Assembly (NCBI GenBank): GCA_023548195.1
Contig: JAJHZJ010000414.1
Span: 1-64,000 of the forward strand
Source: Bettongia penicillata ogilbyi
Lineage: Eukaryota; Chordata; Mammalia; Diprotodontia; Potoroidae
DNA length: 64,000 nt
Reading direction: 5' to 3'
In this document: in pieces, positions 1 to 12,449 of the stretch
Layout: the number at the start of each line of letters is the position of its first letter
How positions within the stretch are numbered: position 1 is the first letter of the stretch
The notes under the pieces: model-generated
Told to the model about the DNA's origin: nothing
The model's database searches: none
What the model saw: only the letters and a program-made list of their open reading frames with translations
Position numbers and translations under genes: made by a program

Positions 1-39
1 CATGAAGAGCCAGACATGACTGAACAAAAAAAAAAGAGA
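1..39 (+). repeat. SINE 3' end
   Basis: CATGAAGAGCCAGACATGAC followed by TGAAC and an A run is the 3' end of the CORE-type SINE seen complete at 45995. Its body lies left of the window. Confidence 0.7.
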
Positions 40-1190
40 AAAGGAACATTTTTGCCAATCAGTGAAATAATGAATTTGACTATATAACAATAAAAGGACA
101 CTAAAAGTTAATATTTGTTATAGCAAATCCGGACCTGAGGATTTGTTTTTTCCCCATACTTCCAAGAAGGTTTTGAGGCAAAGAGTACCTGAGTCTTAAA
201 AGTGACTTCCTAGGGGTCTGCTGGGGCGAGGGGGGCGGACTCAGCACATAGACTTTGAAGGTATAGGTCAGATAAATTATAAGGGAAAGTCACTCCCATT
301 GGGATAGTCTTTTCATCAAAATCAGAAAAGAGCAATGAATATCCTCTCCCATACCTGTATTTCAGGGAGAATGTGAGTCCATCCCCGGAGTAAGTAAGCA
401 TTGATGGTCACTGTGAGGCAAGCAAATGCATGTTCAACCAAATTGAACAGTGTAGAGGACAATTGTACATATCAGTTAAGATTTCTGTAGCCATATTAGC
501 TTGGGGGTAGAAGATTAGCCCCCCTGTTAGAATTGACTTCTTGAATGATTTATTTTTTAAAGAAAAAACAAAACTTAAAAGAAGAAATATCATAGTGACA
601 AGCCACATTGCCTTTCACCACACTTTCCCTCAACAGAATCAAGATTATTTGATCTTTTGATCTCCCAAGAATCCAGAGATTTTCTTTTAGGTGACAATTC
701 CCGGGATGTAGTTTACTGATACCAAAAGAGAATTCTAATGTAGTCAAAATTCCTCCCTAATCTATTCTCAATGCGGGTTCTTAACATTTTTTTCCTTCAA
801 TTCCTCTTTTAGATATTCCTTCAGTTCCAGAGCTTCTTGTACCTGGCAGGAGTTGGGAGATTTACATGAAGCCTGAATTTTCTGTTTCTTTCACCCTTCA
901 GTGGAAGGCAGTGAAGAGAGGTCCCACCCTGAACTTGCTTGCCTTCTATTACTTTTTTATCTACTACAATCAGACTGTTCCCTAAGATTATGACCCTTGT
1001 GTATCTGTTTTTATTGTCACAACAGACTGGGAAGGAATTGAAAGCAAATGACTAATCAGATGGGGGCATTAAAGGTTAATTGAATGTTATACTCCTATTG
1101 TGGGATTAATTGACAGGCATCCTTGTCCATGGTTCTGATTGACCCACACAGACTCACTGCAATGACATATACCATTATACCTCTGTAGTT
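40..1190. other. No recognisable gene; unclassified
   Basis: Ordinary AT-rich sequence with only short chance open frames. I recognise no exon, RNA gene or repeat in it. Confidence 0.5.
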
Positions 1191-1905
1191 AAAAAAAAAA
1201 AAGAAAGAGGAAAGGAAAAAAAATACAGATTGGGAAAAATATTTGCCACAAACAAATATGAAGTATGATATTTAGAATCTATAAAGAACTGATGGACATC
1301 AACAGATCATTTTTTAGGGGAAAATATAAACCGTTAATAACCAAAGAATGGATGCTCAGATGCCCTAATAATCAAACAACTTCAAATTAAGACAACCAAA
1401 ATTCTATATTGGTATAGCTGAAGGTAATTAGTAGTGTCAATACATTATAAATGGTAAATAGGCAAACATTTATCCTATAGACTAATACAAATATTTTGGA
1501 GAATAATATGAAAGTGAGCAATAAGAGTCACAAGTCAGATAGCATCATCTGATATCATTTCTAGAACTTAAAACTAAGAGACAGCACATAAAAATAAAGA
1601 CCCATATTACAAAAATACTCATTTATTATATTTATTTGTAATAATTTAAAAAAGACAATCTAATGTCCAAGGATCAAAGAATACTCAATAAAATATGATC
1701 TACAGATGTAAGAGAATATTATGGCACAATAAAAATAGATAAATAAATGTAAACATCAGGAAAGGTGGAAGGAGAAATATAAAATGATACAAAGCAAAAT
1801 CAGCAGAACCAAAACTGATGCATTCACTACAACTATATATTTTTTTTAAAAAACAGAAAACAAAACCCAAAGGAAGCAGGATTTCAAAGGACTTAGGGAC
1901 ATAGA
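1191..1905 (+). mobile_element. L1 3'-end fragment
   Basis: After a simple A/G tract the text follows an L1 3' end: GGGAAAAATATTTGCCACAA, AGAATCTATAAAGAACTGAT, CCAAAGAATGGATGCTCAGA, and later GCAAAATCAGCAGAACCAAA with CACTACAACTATAT. It is highly degenerate. Confidence 0.65.
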
Positions 1906-2114
1906 GTGAATACATTTCTTGATTAGTGTCAATTGGTTTGACTATGTTAAGTGCTGAGGATTTTACATAATATTTTATTCCTTATTTTGTATGGGGGTTT
2001 GGGGACTCTTTCAAATTTTTTATAATAAAACACATGTCTGTGAGTCCTCCACTCTGCCCTGTACTTACTTTTGGCTAGAATGTATAGGAAACAATGGGGA
2101 ATAGGTTGGGAAAT

Positions 2115-2262
2115 GAATTCAATTTCAATCCAATTCAAAAAGCATTTACTGAATGCTTCCTCTATGCCAAGCACTGAGATAAGTGCTGGAGATAGACAAA
2201 AATTCAACAGTCCTTGCTCTCAAGAAGCATTCTACTGGGACAAAAAAGCATGTTTCTAGATC
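2115..2262 (-). repeat. L2 3' tail, minus strand
   Basis: AAAAAGCATTTACTGAATGC, CTATGCCAAGCACTGAGATA and TGCTCTCAAGAAGCATTCTA are the reversed L2 3' end. Confidence 0.75.
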
Positions 2263-2324
2263 AGGACTATAGCACCACACAGATCTTAGAGGCTATTCAA
2301 TATTGCAGAGGATACAAAACTGGA

Positions 2325-2398
2325 AGAGAGACAGAGACAGAGAAACATAAAAAGACAGAGATAGACATAGAATGAGACATGCAAAGAGAAAGGGCTAT
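2325..2398 (+). repeat. AGAGACAGA-rich simple sequence
   Basis: Imperfect AGAGACAGAGACAG units in a purine-rich tract. Confidence 0.65.
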
Positions 2399-2399
2399 A

Positions 2400-3505
2400 A
2401 TCCAACATAATAGAATCAAAATTCAAAAATAATTTGATAGGGTAGAATATTAGGCAAAAAAATACTAAATATAATTAAGCAGTAAAGTCTTGTATATGTC
2501 TATGTATATTTTCAAAAATCAGCTACACAACTGAGAGAGGCTTTATGTAACAGCAATTTGTGTGAAAAAAATATATGGAGTTTTTCATTAACCACAATCT
2601 CTGTACAAAACAATTATGTGATAGGGTCACCGCTAAAAATATAGTGTCTGTAGTCAGTGCATAGAGGAGAGGGATATGGACCCCAAACTGGCTTTATCAC
2701 CCCTGCTACCTACTCACATGTTCCTATACAAGAATCTGGGGACAACATTTTTAAAAACTCCCTCTGAGATGATTTGAAAATTATTAGATTGAAACTTTCT
2801 TTCATTGATTGATGCATTCTTAGTCTGACCAAAGAAACTAAAATGTAACTAATTGAAAATTCACTGCTACGAATAACATCACAGAATCTCTGAGTGAGGG
2901 ATCTCAGTCATTGTTGCTGACGAAAATTCATCAAAACTAACAACAGGGACCCACACTGGGACTCAGGCAGAGAGGCTCCTAGCAAAAAGGAAACAAACTA
3001 TCAGAGGTCATGTGAATAGATCTTCTGAGAGGCAAAGTCCTTCAGAGGAGGGCTCAGGCGGCTTCACCTGTCAGTGAAGGCAACTCCCTGACTATTTCAG
3101 TTGCAAAACAGAAATTATTTCCTCATTAACTGAGGCAGTTTTTTTCATTCAGAGTGCCCCCTACATCAAAAAAAAAAATCACTAGGTAAAGATCAAAAGC
3201 AAAAAAGAAAAGAAGAAAATGAAAGAAAGAAACACCAATATACTTGGCTAAAATAACACCTTAGGAGCAGTCATGGCCAGAGCAGTCTTTATTTAATGTA
3301 GGGATGCCTAAAGAGAGTAAGGGGACAAGAGAGAGGATATTTGGGGGGGGGGGTGCACTTGTAGTAATTTAATCCGCTGCCTTTCTCATCTTGCTGCAAA
3401 GTGATTGCAGATAAATAGCAATGCAAGACAGGAATTCTGTGAGCTTATTCCATGGATTGGACTCTCATCCAGAACTTCATGCTCTGATCTGAGGAATTCC
3501 CTTCC
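2400..3505. other. No recognisable gene; unclassified
   Basis: Contains an A run near 3168-3178, a G run near 3343-3352, and short chance open frames only. Confidence 0.45.
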
Positions 3506-3509
3506 TGCA

Positions 3510-4175
3510 TTTAGTCAACAAGCATTTACTAAGGGCTTATTATGTGCTTGGCAATGGGCTGAGGCTCAAAGAAAGGGGTGGAAGGAGTTCCTGTCTTCAA
3601 GGAACATGCTTTCTAATGTAAAGACTCCAAAATGGTATCATGAAGAGTTGGACACAGCTGAAAAACAACAAAGATTTGATGAATTATATTTTAGACATGT
3701 TTAGTTTGAGATTTCCTCAGGACAACTAATTCATGATGTTCAAGAAGCAATTACAGATATGTGACTGTGGCTCAGTAGAGAGACTAGTGCTGGATATACA
3801 GACATAGGACTTAGCTGCAGAGAGATAACTGAAAGATACCTGAGGTCACTAAGTGAAATAAATAGTATAAAGGGAAAGGACTCAGGACAGAACTCTGGGA
3901 GATATCCACAGTCAGTGTTAGTGACACAGAGGAAGGATCATCAAAGAGAATTGAGGAGGAATGGTCAAACACATAGGAGGAGAATCTGGATAGGGAAGTG
4001 TCATGAGGACCTAGAGTGGAGACAATATTCAGGAAGAAGAGGTGATTGATGTATCACATGCTGCACATAGGTCAAGAAGAATCAGAATTGAGAAAAGATG
4101 ATTGGATTTAACAATTAATGGATCATTGAGGAATTTAGAGAGGACAGTTTCAGTTGAATAAAGTCAGAAGCCAGA
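3510..4175 (-). mobile_element. L2 fragments, minus strand, with SINE tail inserted
   Basis: A reversed L2 tail (CAACAAGCATTTACTAAGGG; GTCTTCAAGGAACATGCTTT), then at about 3626-3672 a + strand SINE end (CATGAAGAGTTGGACACAGC then TGAAAAACAACA). From about 3690 comes reversed L2 ORF sequence (TTTTAGACATGTTTAGTTTG; GACAGAACTCTGGGAGATAT; CAGTTTCAGTTGAATAAAGT). Confidence 0.7.
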
Positions 4176-4966
4176 ATGCTCGTCTTTCCTTAAGCTTCCC
4201 ATAGTGTATTTTCTTCATACAGCTAAGGATCTCAACTTATGCTTTATTGGGAAAAAAAAAAATGAGACCTTTTACAAAGAGGTCTTTTTTCCCTTCTTGT
4301 TTAATACCATTTAAATATTTTCCCCTCCCATATCCTCCTTCACTCTAGTCTCAAAGGAAGAGATAGTCTTTCTTCTATCCAAAATCAACACCTTTACATG
4401 CAACCTTGATACCATCCATTCCCAATCTCTGTACAAATTTCCTATACTATCATCCCTCTTCTCTCTTATCTTCAACCTGCCCCTCTCTAATCATTCCTTT
4501 CCCATGCCTATATTTCCTTCATCCTTAAAAATCCCTCACTTGACTTTCTCATCCCTGCTAGCTATTGTCCTCTATCTCTCCTTGAGTGGATGATCTCCTT
4601 TAGAATATTTCTTTTACTAGCTGCCTCTGTTTCTCTTCTTTCTTCCAAACCCAGTGGAATCATAGCATATTGGTTAAAGAGGAATAGAATGGATGTCTTC
4701 TTTCAGTGAAGGCCCAATCAAGGATAACAAATAAATTTAGGTAACAAATTTATAGTGGACACAATTCCAAGATTTCTTCTAGTTCCATTCTTTAGCACAT
4801 GAATAAGGGCAACTGAGGTGGATGGAAGGAAAAATCCAGGGTTAGGGCTTAATAAGGCATGATAGGACAAAGGGGCAAAGACTTGTACAGTAGAGAACAG
4901 TGTAGAGTTGAGCTGGTTCGTGAAAGTGTTGCCATAGGAAAGAAAATAATCAGTGTAATAGCTGAG

Positions 4967-4968
<2 letters not shown>
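4176..4968. other. No recognisable gene; pyrimidine-rich
   Basis: Long CT-rich stretch on the + strand around 4270-4640 without a recognisable element; no exon seen. Confidence 0.4.

Positions 4969-4969
<1 letters not shown>

Positions 4970-5035
<66 letters not shown>
4970..5035 (+). repeat. (TC)n microsatellite, 33 units
   Basis: Uninterrupted alternating T and C for 66 bp. It creates artificial open frames of repeated Leu-Ser (+) and Arg-Glu (-) that are not genes. Confidence 0.98.
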
Positions 5036-5041
<6 letters not shown>

Positions 5042-5599
5042 TATATGAATTTGTGTGTCTCCTTCCTGGATGGGTCACTTGGAGTTAGCACAAAGACTTG
5101 CCCCCTCCTTGTATTCCCATAATTGAGAAGGAAGGAATCTGATAAACAGAAGCCCTGATAGATCATATCTATCTGGTGAACATACTTGAATTAGTCAAAT
5201 TATTTGGAGTGAAGGCTGTTAATGAGGATTGGACCCCTGGCCCAAAATAATCACGTGCTAAGCACAACTCCCTAACAAGCAGTTGATTCAAGTTCATTTC
5301 TCAGCCAATAACTGATATTGAGAAGAAAGGCAAGGGTTGAAAGGATGATGGCAGGAGCAAGGTAACAAAGAACTACCAGTGATGAAGTGGGGAAAGGAGA
5401 CAAACTAGACCTAAGAGAGCATTAGGAAAAAAGTGGAAAAAAGATCCCACTCAGCCCAGATTGTCCTGAGCAGACCATGACAACTATGTGGCTCAGTTTT
5501 CTCCCCATTTCCCTCTAGTCACACTGCTTTTAAACTTCTTTGGAACTCTGCATAATATCCTCACATCAGGTACCATTCCCCCACCCACTTTTCAGCTTT

Positions 5600-5745
5600 T
5601 TATGTATGTGTTCTATTTCTCCATTAGATTATAAGCTCTTTGAGGCCAGGGATCATCTTTGGTTTTATTTGTATGTGTGTCCCCAGCACTAAGCACAGTG
5701 TCTGGCACATAATAGGCACTTAAGAAATATTTATTGACTACCTGG
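5600..5745 (+). repeat. L2/CORE-SINE 3' tail
   Basis: ATTATAAGCTCTTTGAGGCC, CCCCAGCACTAAGCACAGTG and GGCACATAATAGGCACTTAA are the standard sense order. Confidence 0.8.
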
Positions 5746-5800
5746 AATCAGGAAGACTTGAATTCAAATGTAGCCTATCACTTGCTAATTATTGATGATC
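5746..5800 (+). repeat. SINE head fragment
   Basis: GGAATCAGGAAGACTTGAAT followed by TCAAATGTAGCCTATCACTT resembles the tRNA-like B-box head of a CORE SINE, cut short. Confidence 0.5.
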
Positions 5801-5804
5801 TTCA

Positions 5805-6930
5805 GATCTACCTTTTTTATCCTAACATCTTTGTTGACCTCCAACTTACAGACATCTCAAAGCATATCCAGTAAACATCTTAAACTCATTATGTCATTAT
5901 CTTTCCCCCTAAACCTTTCCCTCCTCTTAGCTTCTCTATTACCATAGAAGGTGCCCCCATCCTCCCAGTCCCTCAGGCTCACAATCCAAGAGTCGTACTG
6001 GACTCCTTGCTATTTCTCACCTCTCCCTCTCCATATCCAAGCTGATGACAAGGCCTTTATGTTTCAGCCCAACAGCATTTCTCCTATATGTCCCTTTCTT
6101 CCCTCTGACACTGCTACCATTCTCATAGAGGCCCTTATCACCTCACACCTGACATGTTGCAACAGACTGCTGGTGGGTCCTTCCCACTCCAATCCATCAT
6201 CCCTTCAGCCACCAAAGTGTCATTCCCCTAATCAATAAACTCCAGTGTCACTATGGCCTCCAGGAGCAAATATAAAATGCTTCATATGACATTCAAAGCC
6301 CTTCATAACCTAGTCACCTCCTTCCTTTCCAGTCTTCTTACATGTTACTCTCCAACATGCATGCTTTGATCCAGTGACATTGGCCTCCTGGCTGCTCCAC
6401 AAACAAGGAACTCTGTCTCTTGGCTCTGGGCAATTTCTCTGGTTGTCCCCCAAGCCTAGAATGCTCTCCCTCCTCAACTCTGACTACTGACCTCTCTGGC
6501 TTCCTTTAAGCCCCAAATAAAACACCATCTTTTACAAGAAGTGTTTCCTGACTCCTTTTAATTCTAGTGCCTTCCCTCTGTTCATTATTTCCTATTTATC
6601 ATATATATATACACACACACACGTATACATATATGTACTTATACTATATATGTATATATTATTTAGGTATATTGTATTTATTATATTATATTATGTGTCT
6701 CATATTATATTGTATTGTATTATATTGTTTGTGTATATACGTATTATGTGCATTATGTGTATGTATTATACACACACTTGTATATATGTATATATTTTCA
6801 TGCTGTCTCCCTACTAGCCTGTAAGCTCCTTGAGGGCAGGGACCATCATTTGCTTCTTTTTGTATCACTACCACTTAGGATAATGCCTGGTATATAGTAA
6901 GCACTTAATAAATGTTCATTGATTGATTCA
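5805..6930 (+). mobile_element. L2-type LINE 3' region, sense
   Basis: An open frame of 95 codons (5951-6238) includes ALITSHLTCCNRLLVG, matching the SRLDYCNSLL block near the end of CR1/L2 reverse transcriptase. The order continues AATGCTCTCCCTCCTCAACT, CACCATCTTTTACAAGAAGT, a TA/CA-rich stretch at 6600-6790, and the L2 tail AGCTCCTTGAGGGCAGGGAC ending TTCATTGATTGATTC. Frameshifted and inactive. Confidence 0.8.
6600..6800 (+). repeat. TA/CA/TATTG simple sequence in L2
   Basis: ATATATACACACACACACG and later TATTATATTATATTATG-type units, low complexity. Confidence 0.75.
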
Positions 6931-7085
6931 GCATGACCCTGGGCCAATTGCTTAAGTTCTATTTGCCTCAGTTTCTTCAACTGTAAAATGGTGATCATAA
7001 TATCTACTTTGTCAGAAGGTTGTTGTGAAGAGCAAATGAGACTCTATTTGCCTGGCACACAGTAGGTGCTAATAAATGGCTATTC
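6931..7085 (+). repeat. MIR-type SINE
   Basis: ATGACCCTGGGCCAATTGCT, GCCTCAGTTTCTTCAACTGT, AAAATGG and CAGTAGGTGCTAATAAATGG in order. Confidence 0.8.
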
Positions 7086-7554
7086 CCTTTCCCCTTTCAT
7101 TTTCCCATGGGAAAGATAAAAATCTGGAGAAGATATAGAGATCCATAATCCCACAGAAGGGCAGCAAGAAAAAGCCAAAGGGATTCTGACATTCTGAGGC
7201 ATGTGCTGTAATTAGCAGAAGGTATAGTATTAAACCAGTAAGCTGACATGGACACCAATTGGTAATTGGTGAAGTTTGTAATTCTAGGGTATGACCAATT
7301 ATGACTTATTTCCAAACTTTAAGAATCTGTGATTTTGTGGGTTTGGGTACTCCATACATTAGCCCAATCAAAAACTCCTCTGTGACTTGGTAAATCATCT
7401 TCAAGAGTCTCTACGGCTGGAAAATGCATTGCCCTGTTGTCGTCTTGGTAAGGGATTATGTAGGGTAACTACACAAACTCAGCTAGGCTGTTCCTCAGAT
7501 GAAAGACATACAATCCATCACTGGACTTATACTCAAAGTCTGAGGTAAAGTATA

Positions 7555-7690
7555 AGGACAGGATGGTACAATGGAATACACACTGAATTTGAAGTCAAAT
7601 GACCTCAGTTCTAATTCTGATTGTATTTTTGTAATACTGTTATGATCTAGAACAAGTCAATTTATTTGGGCTTCATTTTACCCAACAAGA
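7555..7690 (+). repeat. MIR-type SINE, diverged
   Basis: GGTACAATGGAATACACACT, AGTCAAATGACCTCAGTTCT and CAAGTCAATTTATTTGGGCT follow MIR order. Confidence 0.6.
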
Positions 7691-8139
7691 CTAAATACAA
7701 TATTATAGGGGGGACATTAACCTTTAATGAAATAGAGGGCTTCCAAGCCTCTCCAATAAAAAGACCAGAGCCACAGGGAAACTCTGAAGTTCAAAGACAG
7801 GCATGAAGAGAAACATAAAAAATCTAAATACGAATGAACACTGAATAAATCACTTACATTCAAATATGAAAAGATGATATATGTGTCCCCTCTCAATCCC
7901 AACATCATTAGGGATCACAGACCAATTAGATGAGGCCTAGGAGTGGTTCTTTTATGACTTGATGATCTCAAGAATGGAAGGAGAGGGGAAGGGAAAGGAG
8001 GGTTAAAGAAATTTATCTCACATAATCAGAACATGCAAGTAGACATCTGTAGAAAGAGGAGACGGGGTAAGGGGAAGTAGCTGACATTTAAACATCACCC
8101 ATCTGAACTGGGTAAAAAAAAATACATGCTCATATATAC

Positions 8140-8225
8140 ATACAATGAGATAACAACTATAAAGCACCTAGCACTGCGCTGGGCAAATGGTAAACATTAA
8201 ATAAATGTGAGCTATTATTATTATA
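8140..8225 (+). repeat. CORE-SINE 3' part
   Basis: ATGAGATAACAACTATAAAG, CACCTAGCACTGCGCTGGGC and AATGTGAGCTATTATTATTA. Confidence 0.7.
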
Positions 8226-8379
8226 CATAATTGGTTACAGAAATAACATTTCATTCCACAAGGAAAATAGGAGAAAAAGGGAGGAAGAAGGAAAGGTAAT
8301 TAGAGGAAGAATAAATTAATGAAGGGATAGTCCTAAGTAAACCAACTCTAAGGATATATAAACATGTAGAGCTCATTTT

Positions 8380-8757
8380 GAGGTGGCAAAGAATGAGGAT
8401 CTGAAAGGGAATCAATAGATTAGTGAATGAATGAATAAGTTATGGTATAAATGCGATAGATTTCAATAATGCCATATTCTTATCAGTATAATGAACTAGC
8501 ATAATTCCAGGAGATCAATGAGGTAACATGCTACATACATCCTAATAGGGAGACAGTGAAAGCCTTAGAATGCAAAATGAAACAATTTTGGGTTTGGTTG
8601 GGTTTTTTGGGCCATGACCAATGTGAAAAGTTGTTTTGATTGTCTATACTTGTTTGTAATAAGTTTTGTGTTCTCAGTTGGGGTGGGAGTTGGAGAGTAA
8701 GAAGGCAGATTTTTGACTGATTAAAACAAATAAAACAGAAATTTTAAATAAATGAAG
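8380..8757 (+). mobile_element. Diverged L1 3' UTR-like fragment
   Basis: GGCCATGACCAATGTGAAAA, TGTCTATACTTGTTTGTAAT, GGGTGGGAGTTGGAGAGTAA and an AAATAAATGAAG end resemble marsupial L1 3' UTR text. Family uncertain. Confidence 0.45.
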
Positions 8758-9389
8758 TGTATCTGGGGCATTCCTATCACAAAACAGCTTGTAACAGAAG
8801 GGTTTGCTTATAATAAACTAAAATCTGCCTGCCCCTCTATAATTTCTATCCATTAAGATTATGTATATAAAGTGCTTTATAACTGGAAAGCAACATATAA
8901 ATATAGTATTGTGGATTTCTTAGGATTATTATTTCTCTTTTCCACTCTCCTCCTCCCCAGAGCTAGACAGATACTTAAAGACAACTGTCAACCCTGTCCT
9001 TCCTTCCCCAGATTGAACATCTCCTGTTCAATCCAGTTCCACAAAATGCTCTAATAAGGTCAGTTCTCTGGTGGTTCTGGTTTGATATTGGAACAAAATG
9101 AAACACTTAAAGAAGATCTGACAGTTAACAAAAAGAGATTTACTTAGCTATAGCAGGGGAAGGACTTTCAGCAAGGATATTCAGCTAGGGTGCTTATTAA
9201 GAACAACTGCCCTACCTCTGTGATGTCCATGGAAATCTTCAGGTCAAGAATCAGGAAGGGGATGGGGCTTTCTCAGAGCTTTTGCACACAGATAACCAGG
9301 AATCTACATCAATAGCCAAGTCTTTAGAAAATTAAGTCTCCAAGATCATTTGAATACATTTTAAAGAAAAGAAATGTCCCAGTTCACAT

Positions 9390-10550
9390 AGATGAGGCTG
9401 CTGGAAAATATTCCTCTTACAATAAACATTGATTAAACAACAAGCAATGAGTAAGACAATGGGGATGTGAAGATGAAAAATTACATAGTCTTTACTTTTA
9501 AGGAGAAAGCTTATCATCTCTTGGGGGAGTGAGATCCACTCATGGATAAATATAAGATGAGGTAGAGTATGAAAAGGGCAAGAGAAATCCAGGCAAAATC
9601 CTCCAGAAAAATTTGAGGGAGGAGAGAGTTCTTTTGGCTGCAGGGATTCTGGCAGACTCCAGAGGATGTGGCACTCCAACTAAGCCTTGAAGGAAGAGAA
9701 AAATTTTAACAGGGGGGGGTGAAGAGGGAATGCATAACAGCCCGAATCAATGCACAGAGGCAAGAGACAGCACGTCGAGTTCAGAGAACACTTAGTGGTC
9801 CAATTTGGCTGGAACATAAAGTGCATAGAGAGAAGTCGTGTTAAAAAAGAAAAGGCTGGAATGGTTAGTTGGAAAAAGACTGTGGAGGGTTAGATGAAAG
9901 CTTTCATCCTTGTAAGAAAGAAGGCACTGCTGAAGGTTTTAAGCAGGGGGCGGGACAATGTCAGAACCTGGGAATTAGGAAGATTATTTGGCAGGCCCTT
10001 GGACAGTGAAGTTTGGAAACAAGAAGACTTTTGGGGGAGGGATGGCAAGGTGAGCGGAGAAGAAAATATTTATGAGCAGGGGTGCTGCTCATCTCCAAGG
10101 GCTCATGAAAGGTAATTTTTTAATTTTGAGTGTGATCATTTATACCCTGGAAATCAGCAAATGCTACCAATCAGGACTTGATTTAGTGTTCTGTTGATTG
10201 TCTAGGTTTAAGAAAGCAAAAGAGAGAATGTTAACAGTGCAGATTAAACTTAGAAGTGTCTTGAGCATACTTCTTTTCCTCCATTTTTTTCAGAGAGCTG
10301 GTTGTTAAACTTTTACCAGCATACTGCTGGATATATGGGAGAATATAGGAACTGACAGTTGTCTGGATGTCGGGGGTAAGCAAGAAAGTAGAGTCCGAGG
10401 TGACTTGGAAGTTTCAAGCCTGGAAGACTGGGAGAATGGTAGTGACATGAATTGAAATAGGGAACTTGGATAGATGGGAAGATTTTGTAGGGAAGATGAA
10501 CAGGAAATACCTTTACGTTGATCTTTATATGCTATATGCCATCTTCATTG
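9390..10550 (-). mobile_element. L2-type LINE, minus strand, split by a MITE
   Basis: The reversed L2 runs from the tail (TAAACATTGATTAAACAACA) through CTAAGCCTTGAAGGAAGAG and AGGTTTTAAGCAGGGGGCGG. It is interrupted at about 10096-10337, and resumes with GTCCGAGGTGACTTGGAAGT and CTGGAAGACTGGGAGAATGG. Confidence 0.7.
10096..10337. mobile_element. MITE-like element (same family as 44480-44694)
   Basis: Matches the element at 44.5 kb over its right half: GACTTGATTTAGTGTTCTGT vs GCTTGATTTATTGTTGACTT, both followed by GATTGTCTAG; and GTTGTTAAACTTTTACCAGC vs CTGTTAAGCATTTACCAGAG. Left end unclear in this copy. Confidence 0.55.
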
Positions 10551-11035
10551 CCCTCAGGTTACACTCCAGTTTGTCAGTGGATCTCCTAAAATTAATTATC
10601 TCATATCTAAAGTAATGTTGCCTTAAGAGGAAGGACTAGAGAATGTGCAGGGAAGAGAAGGGATAGAGACTAAAAAAAAAAAAGCAGCCACAGAATAAAA
10701 ACTCATCCCATGTTTTATCAATCAAACTCCAAAAGTCAGAGGCACTGTTCTCTGATGGATGAGTATTCTAGACATTGGAAAGATGTCCTCTTTAGTAGAA
10801 AATGGACAACTCTGGATCTACCACAGACTAAGTTAAATATTCTACAAGACTATCTAATTTTGCTCAATAAAGAGTGTTGTGAAAGTTAATTCAGTTTCCC
10901 ATATACCAGATACCAAGGAGTAGTTTCCCTGAATAATAGACAAAGAATTTCATTCCCCAGAAAGGCCTATCTTCCCTTCCCCACAGATTTAAGAACTGAT
11001 ATCCTAATTTACAAATCAAGGGTGGGTAGGTAGCA

Positions 11036-11150
11036 CAGGCCCAGAGTCAGGAGAAACTAAGTTCAAATCTGACCTCAGACACTTATGGTTGTGCGACCCT
11101 GGTTAAGTCACTTAAATCTGATTGCCTCCAAAAAGTGAAAAAGAAAAGAA
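11036..11150 (+). repeat. tRNA-derived SINE, short A-tailed type
   Basis: GTAGGTAGCACAGGCCCAGA, GTTCAAATCTGACCTCAGAC, CTGGTTAAGTCACTTAAATC and GATTGCCTCCAAAAAGTG in order, ending in A/G-rich tail. Resembles the short SINEs abundant in marsupials. Confidence 0.8.
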
Positions 11151-11499
11151 ATTCATTTACAAGTCAGTTTCTTGTGAATTTGATAATCATGAATTAGACT
11201 TCTGGAACCTGATCTATGAATGAACTAAAAAAACAAATAGTTTATGAGTCTGAAAAGCTGAGGACCAAACTCTGGATGTATGGTAGGTGACCTCAATAAG
11301 ATTCCAACATGTCAGGATGTTTAACCTAAAACAGCCTTTTCTGGTTTCTCTGTAAATCATCTTAACTGTAGCTTTTTCTACCTGAAGGAAGGCTGTGGCA
11401 GAACCATGCTCTTTGACGGTCCACATCTGAGATGTTGTGCTCATTCTGGGATTCCATGTTTGAAGGAGAATGTTGACAAGCTCCATAAATAGGAGCAGG

Positions 11500-11650
11500 G
11501 TCTTAGATCAGACCCTAACTGACTCTTAGGACAGAGGACCTGGTTTCAAATTCCAGCTCTCAGGCTTACTACCTGTGTGACCTGGGTAAGTCATTTATCT
11601 CCACCACCACCACCTGCTTCAGTTTCCTCATCTGTAAAATGAGGGTTGAA
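11500..11650 (+). repeat. MIR-type SINE
   Basis: GGTTTCAAATTCCAGCTCTC, CTGTGTGACCTGGGTAAGTC and CAGTTTCCTCATCTGTAAAA, with a CCA trinucleotide expansion inside at 11600-11614. Confidence 0.85.
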
Positions 11651-11689
11651 TCTGAATTCCTTTCGAGCACTAGAACTATGAAAATCCTA

Positions 11690-12440
11690 TGTCCAATTCA
11701 ACAAACCTTTATCAAGCATGCTCTGTGGGTAAGGTCCTTTGCAGTGCAAAAAGAAGGCCCAGCTCCTGGCTTCCAAAAGCTTACAATTTTATAAGGATCC
11801 TTAACTTGTTTGTATGGACCCTTTTGACTGGAAAGGCCTATGGACCCCTTCTCAGAAAAATGGGTGTTGTCTCCATTCATAATTGGAGAAAATGCCCAAT
11901 TGCAGTTAGGGGCTAATGAAAATCAAGAATAATGTTTTTCTACTCCAAATTCGTGATCTCTCTGAAGTCTAGCCAGGGACCCCTTGAGGGAGGGGCTTTA
12001 TGTACCACAGGCTAAGAGGCCTTAATATGGAAAGAAACATAAAATAAAGACATAAATTACCACATGGTTAAGATCTTAAGAGAGGTCAGACAGCATTTGC
12101 ACCATTTCATGAGAGATTTCAAAAAGGATGGGTCTCTTTTAAGGGGTGGGGGGGGGGGGAGAAGGAAAAGATGTTCAAGGAAGCTTCATGGAAAAGATGT
12201 TGCCACAGCTGGATCTTGAACGAAGCTTAAAATTTCAACAGACAGAAATGAGAAAGCATAGGAGATGTTCTAGGCATAGGGAACAACATACAGAAGAACT
12301 TAGAAGTGTGAAAGAGCAGTGCAAGATTGGGGGTGGTGAGTAATCCATTTTGGCTGTAGGGCAGAGGATGTGAAGGGAAGCGCTATTAAATGAACCCTAA
12401 AAAATAGGCAGAAGCCAGCTTGGCAAGATTGAGACTGAAA
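11690..12440 (-). mobile_element. L2-type LINE, minus strand, diverged
   Basis: Reversed tail (CAACAAACCTTTATCAAGCA; GGCTTCCAAAAGCTTACAAT), then GCTGGATCTTGAACGAAGCT and GAACAACATACAGAAGAACT. A poly-G run lies at about 12147-12158. Confidence 0.6.
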
Positions 12441-12449
12441 GGGTAGTTA

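Noticed and set aside
4849..5122. Arg-Glu and Leu-Ser repeat proteins
   Set aside because: Produced by reading a TC microsatellite in two directions.
11036..11100. tRNA genes at SINE heads
   Set aside because: A- and B-box-like sequences occur, but they belong to tRNA-derived SINE heads and do not fold into complete tRNAs.
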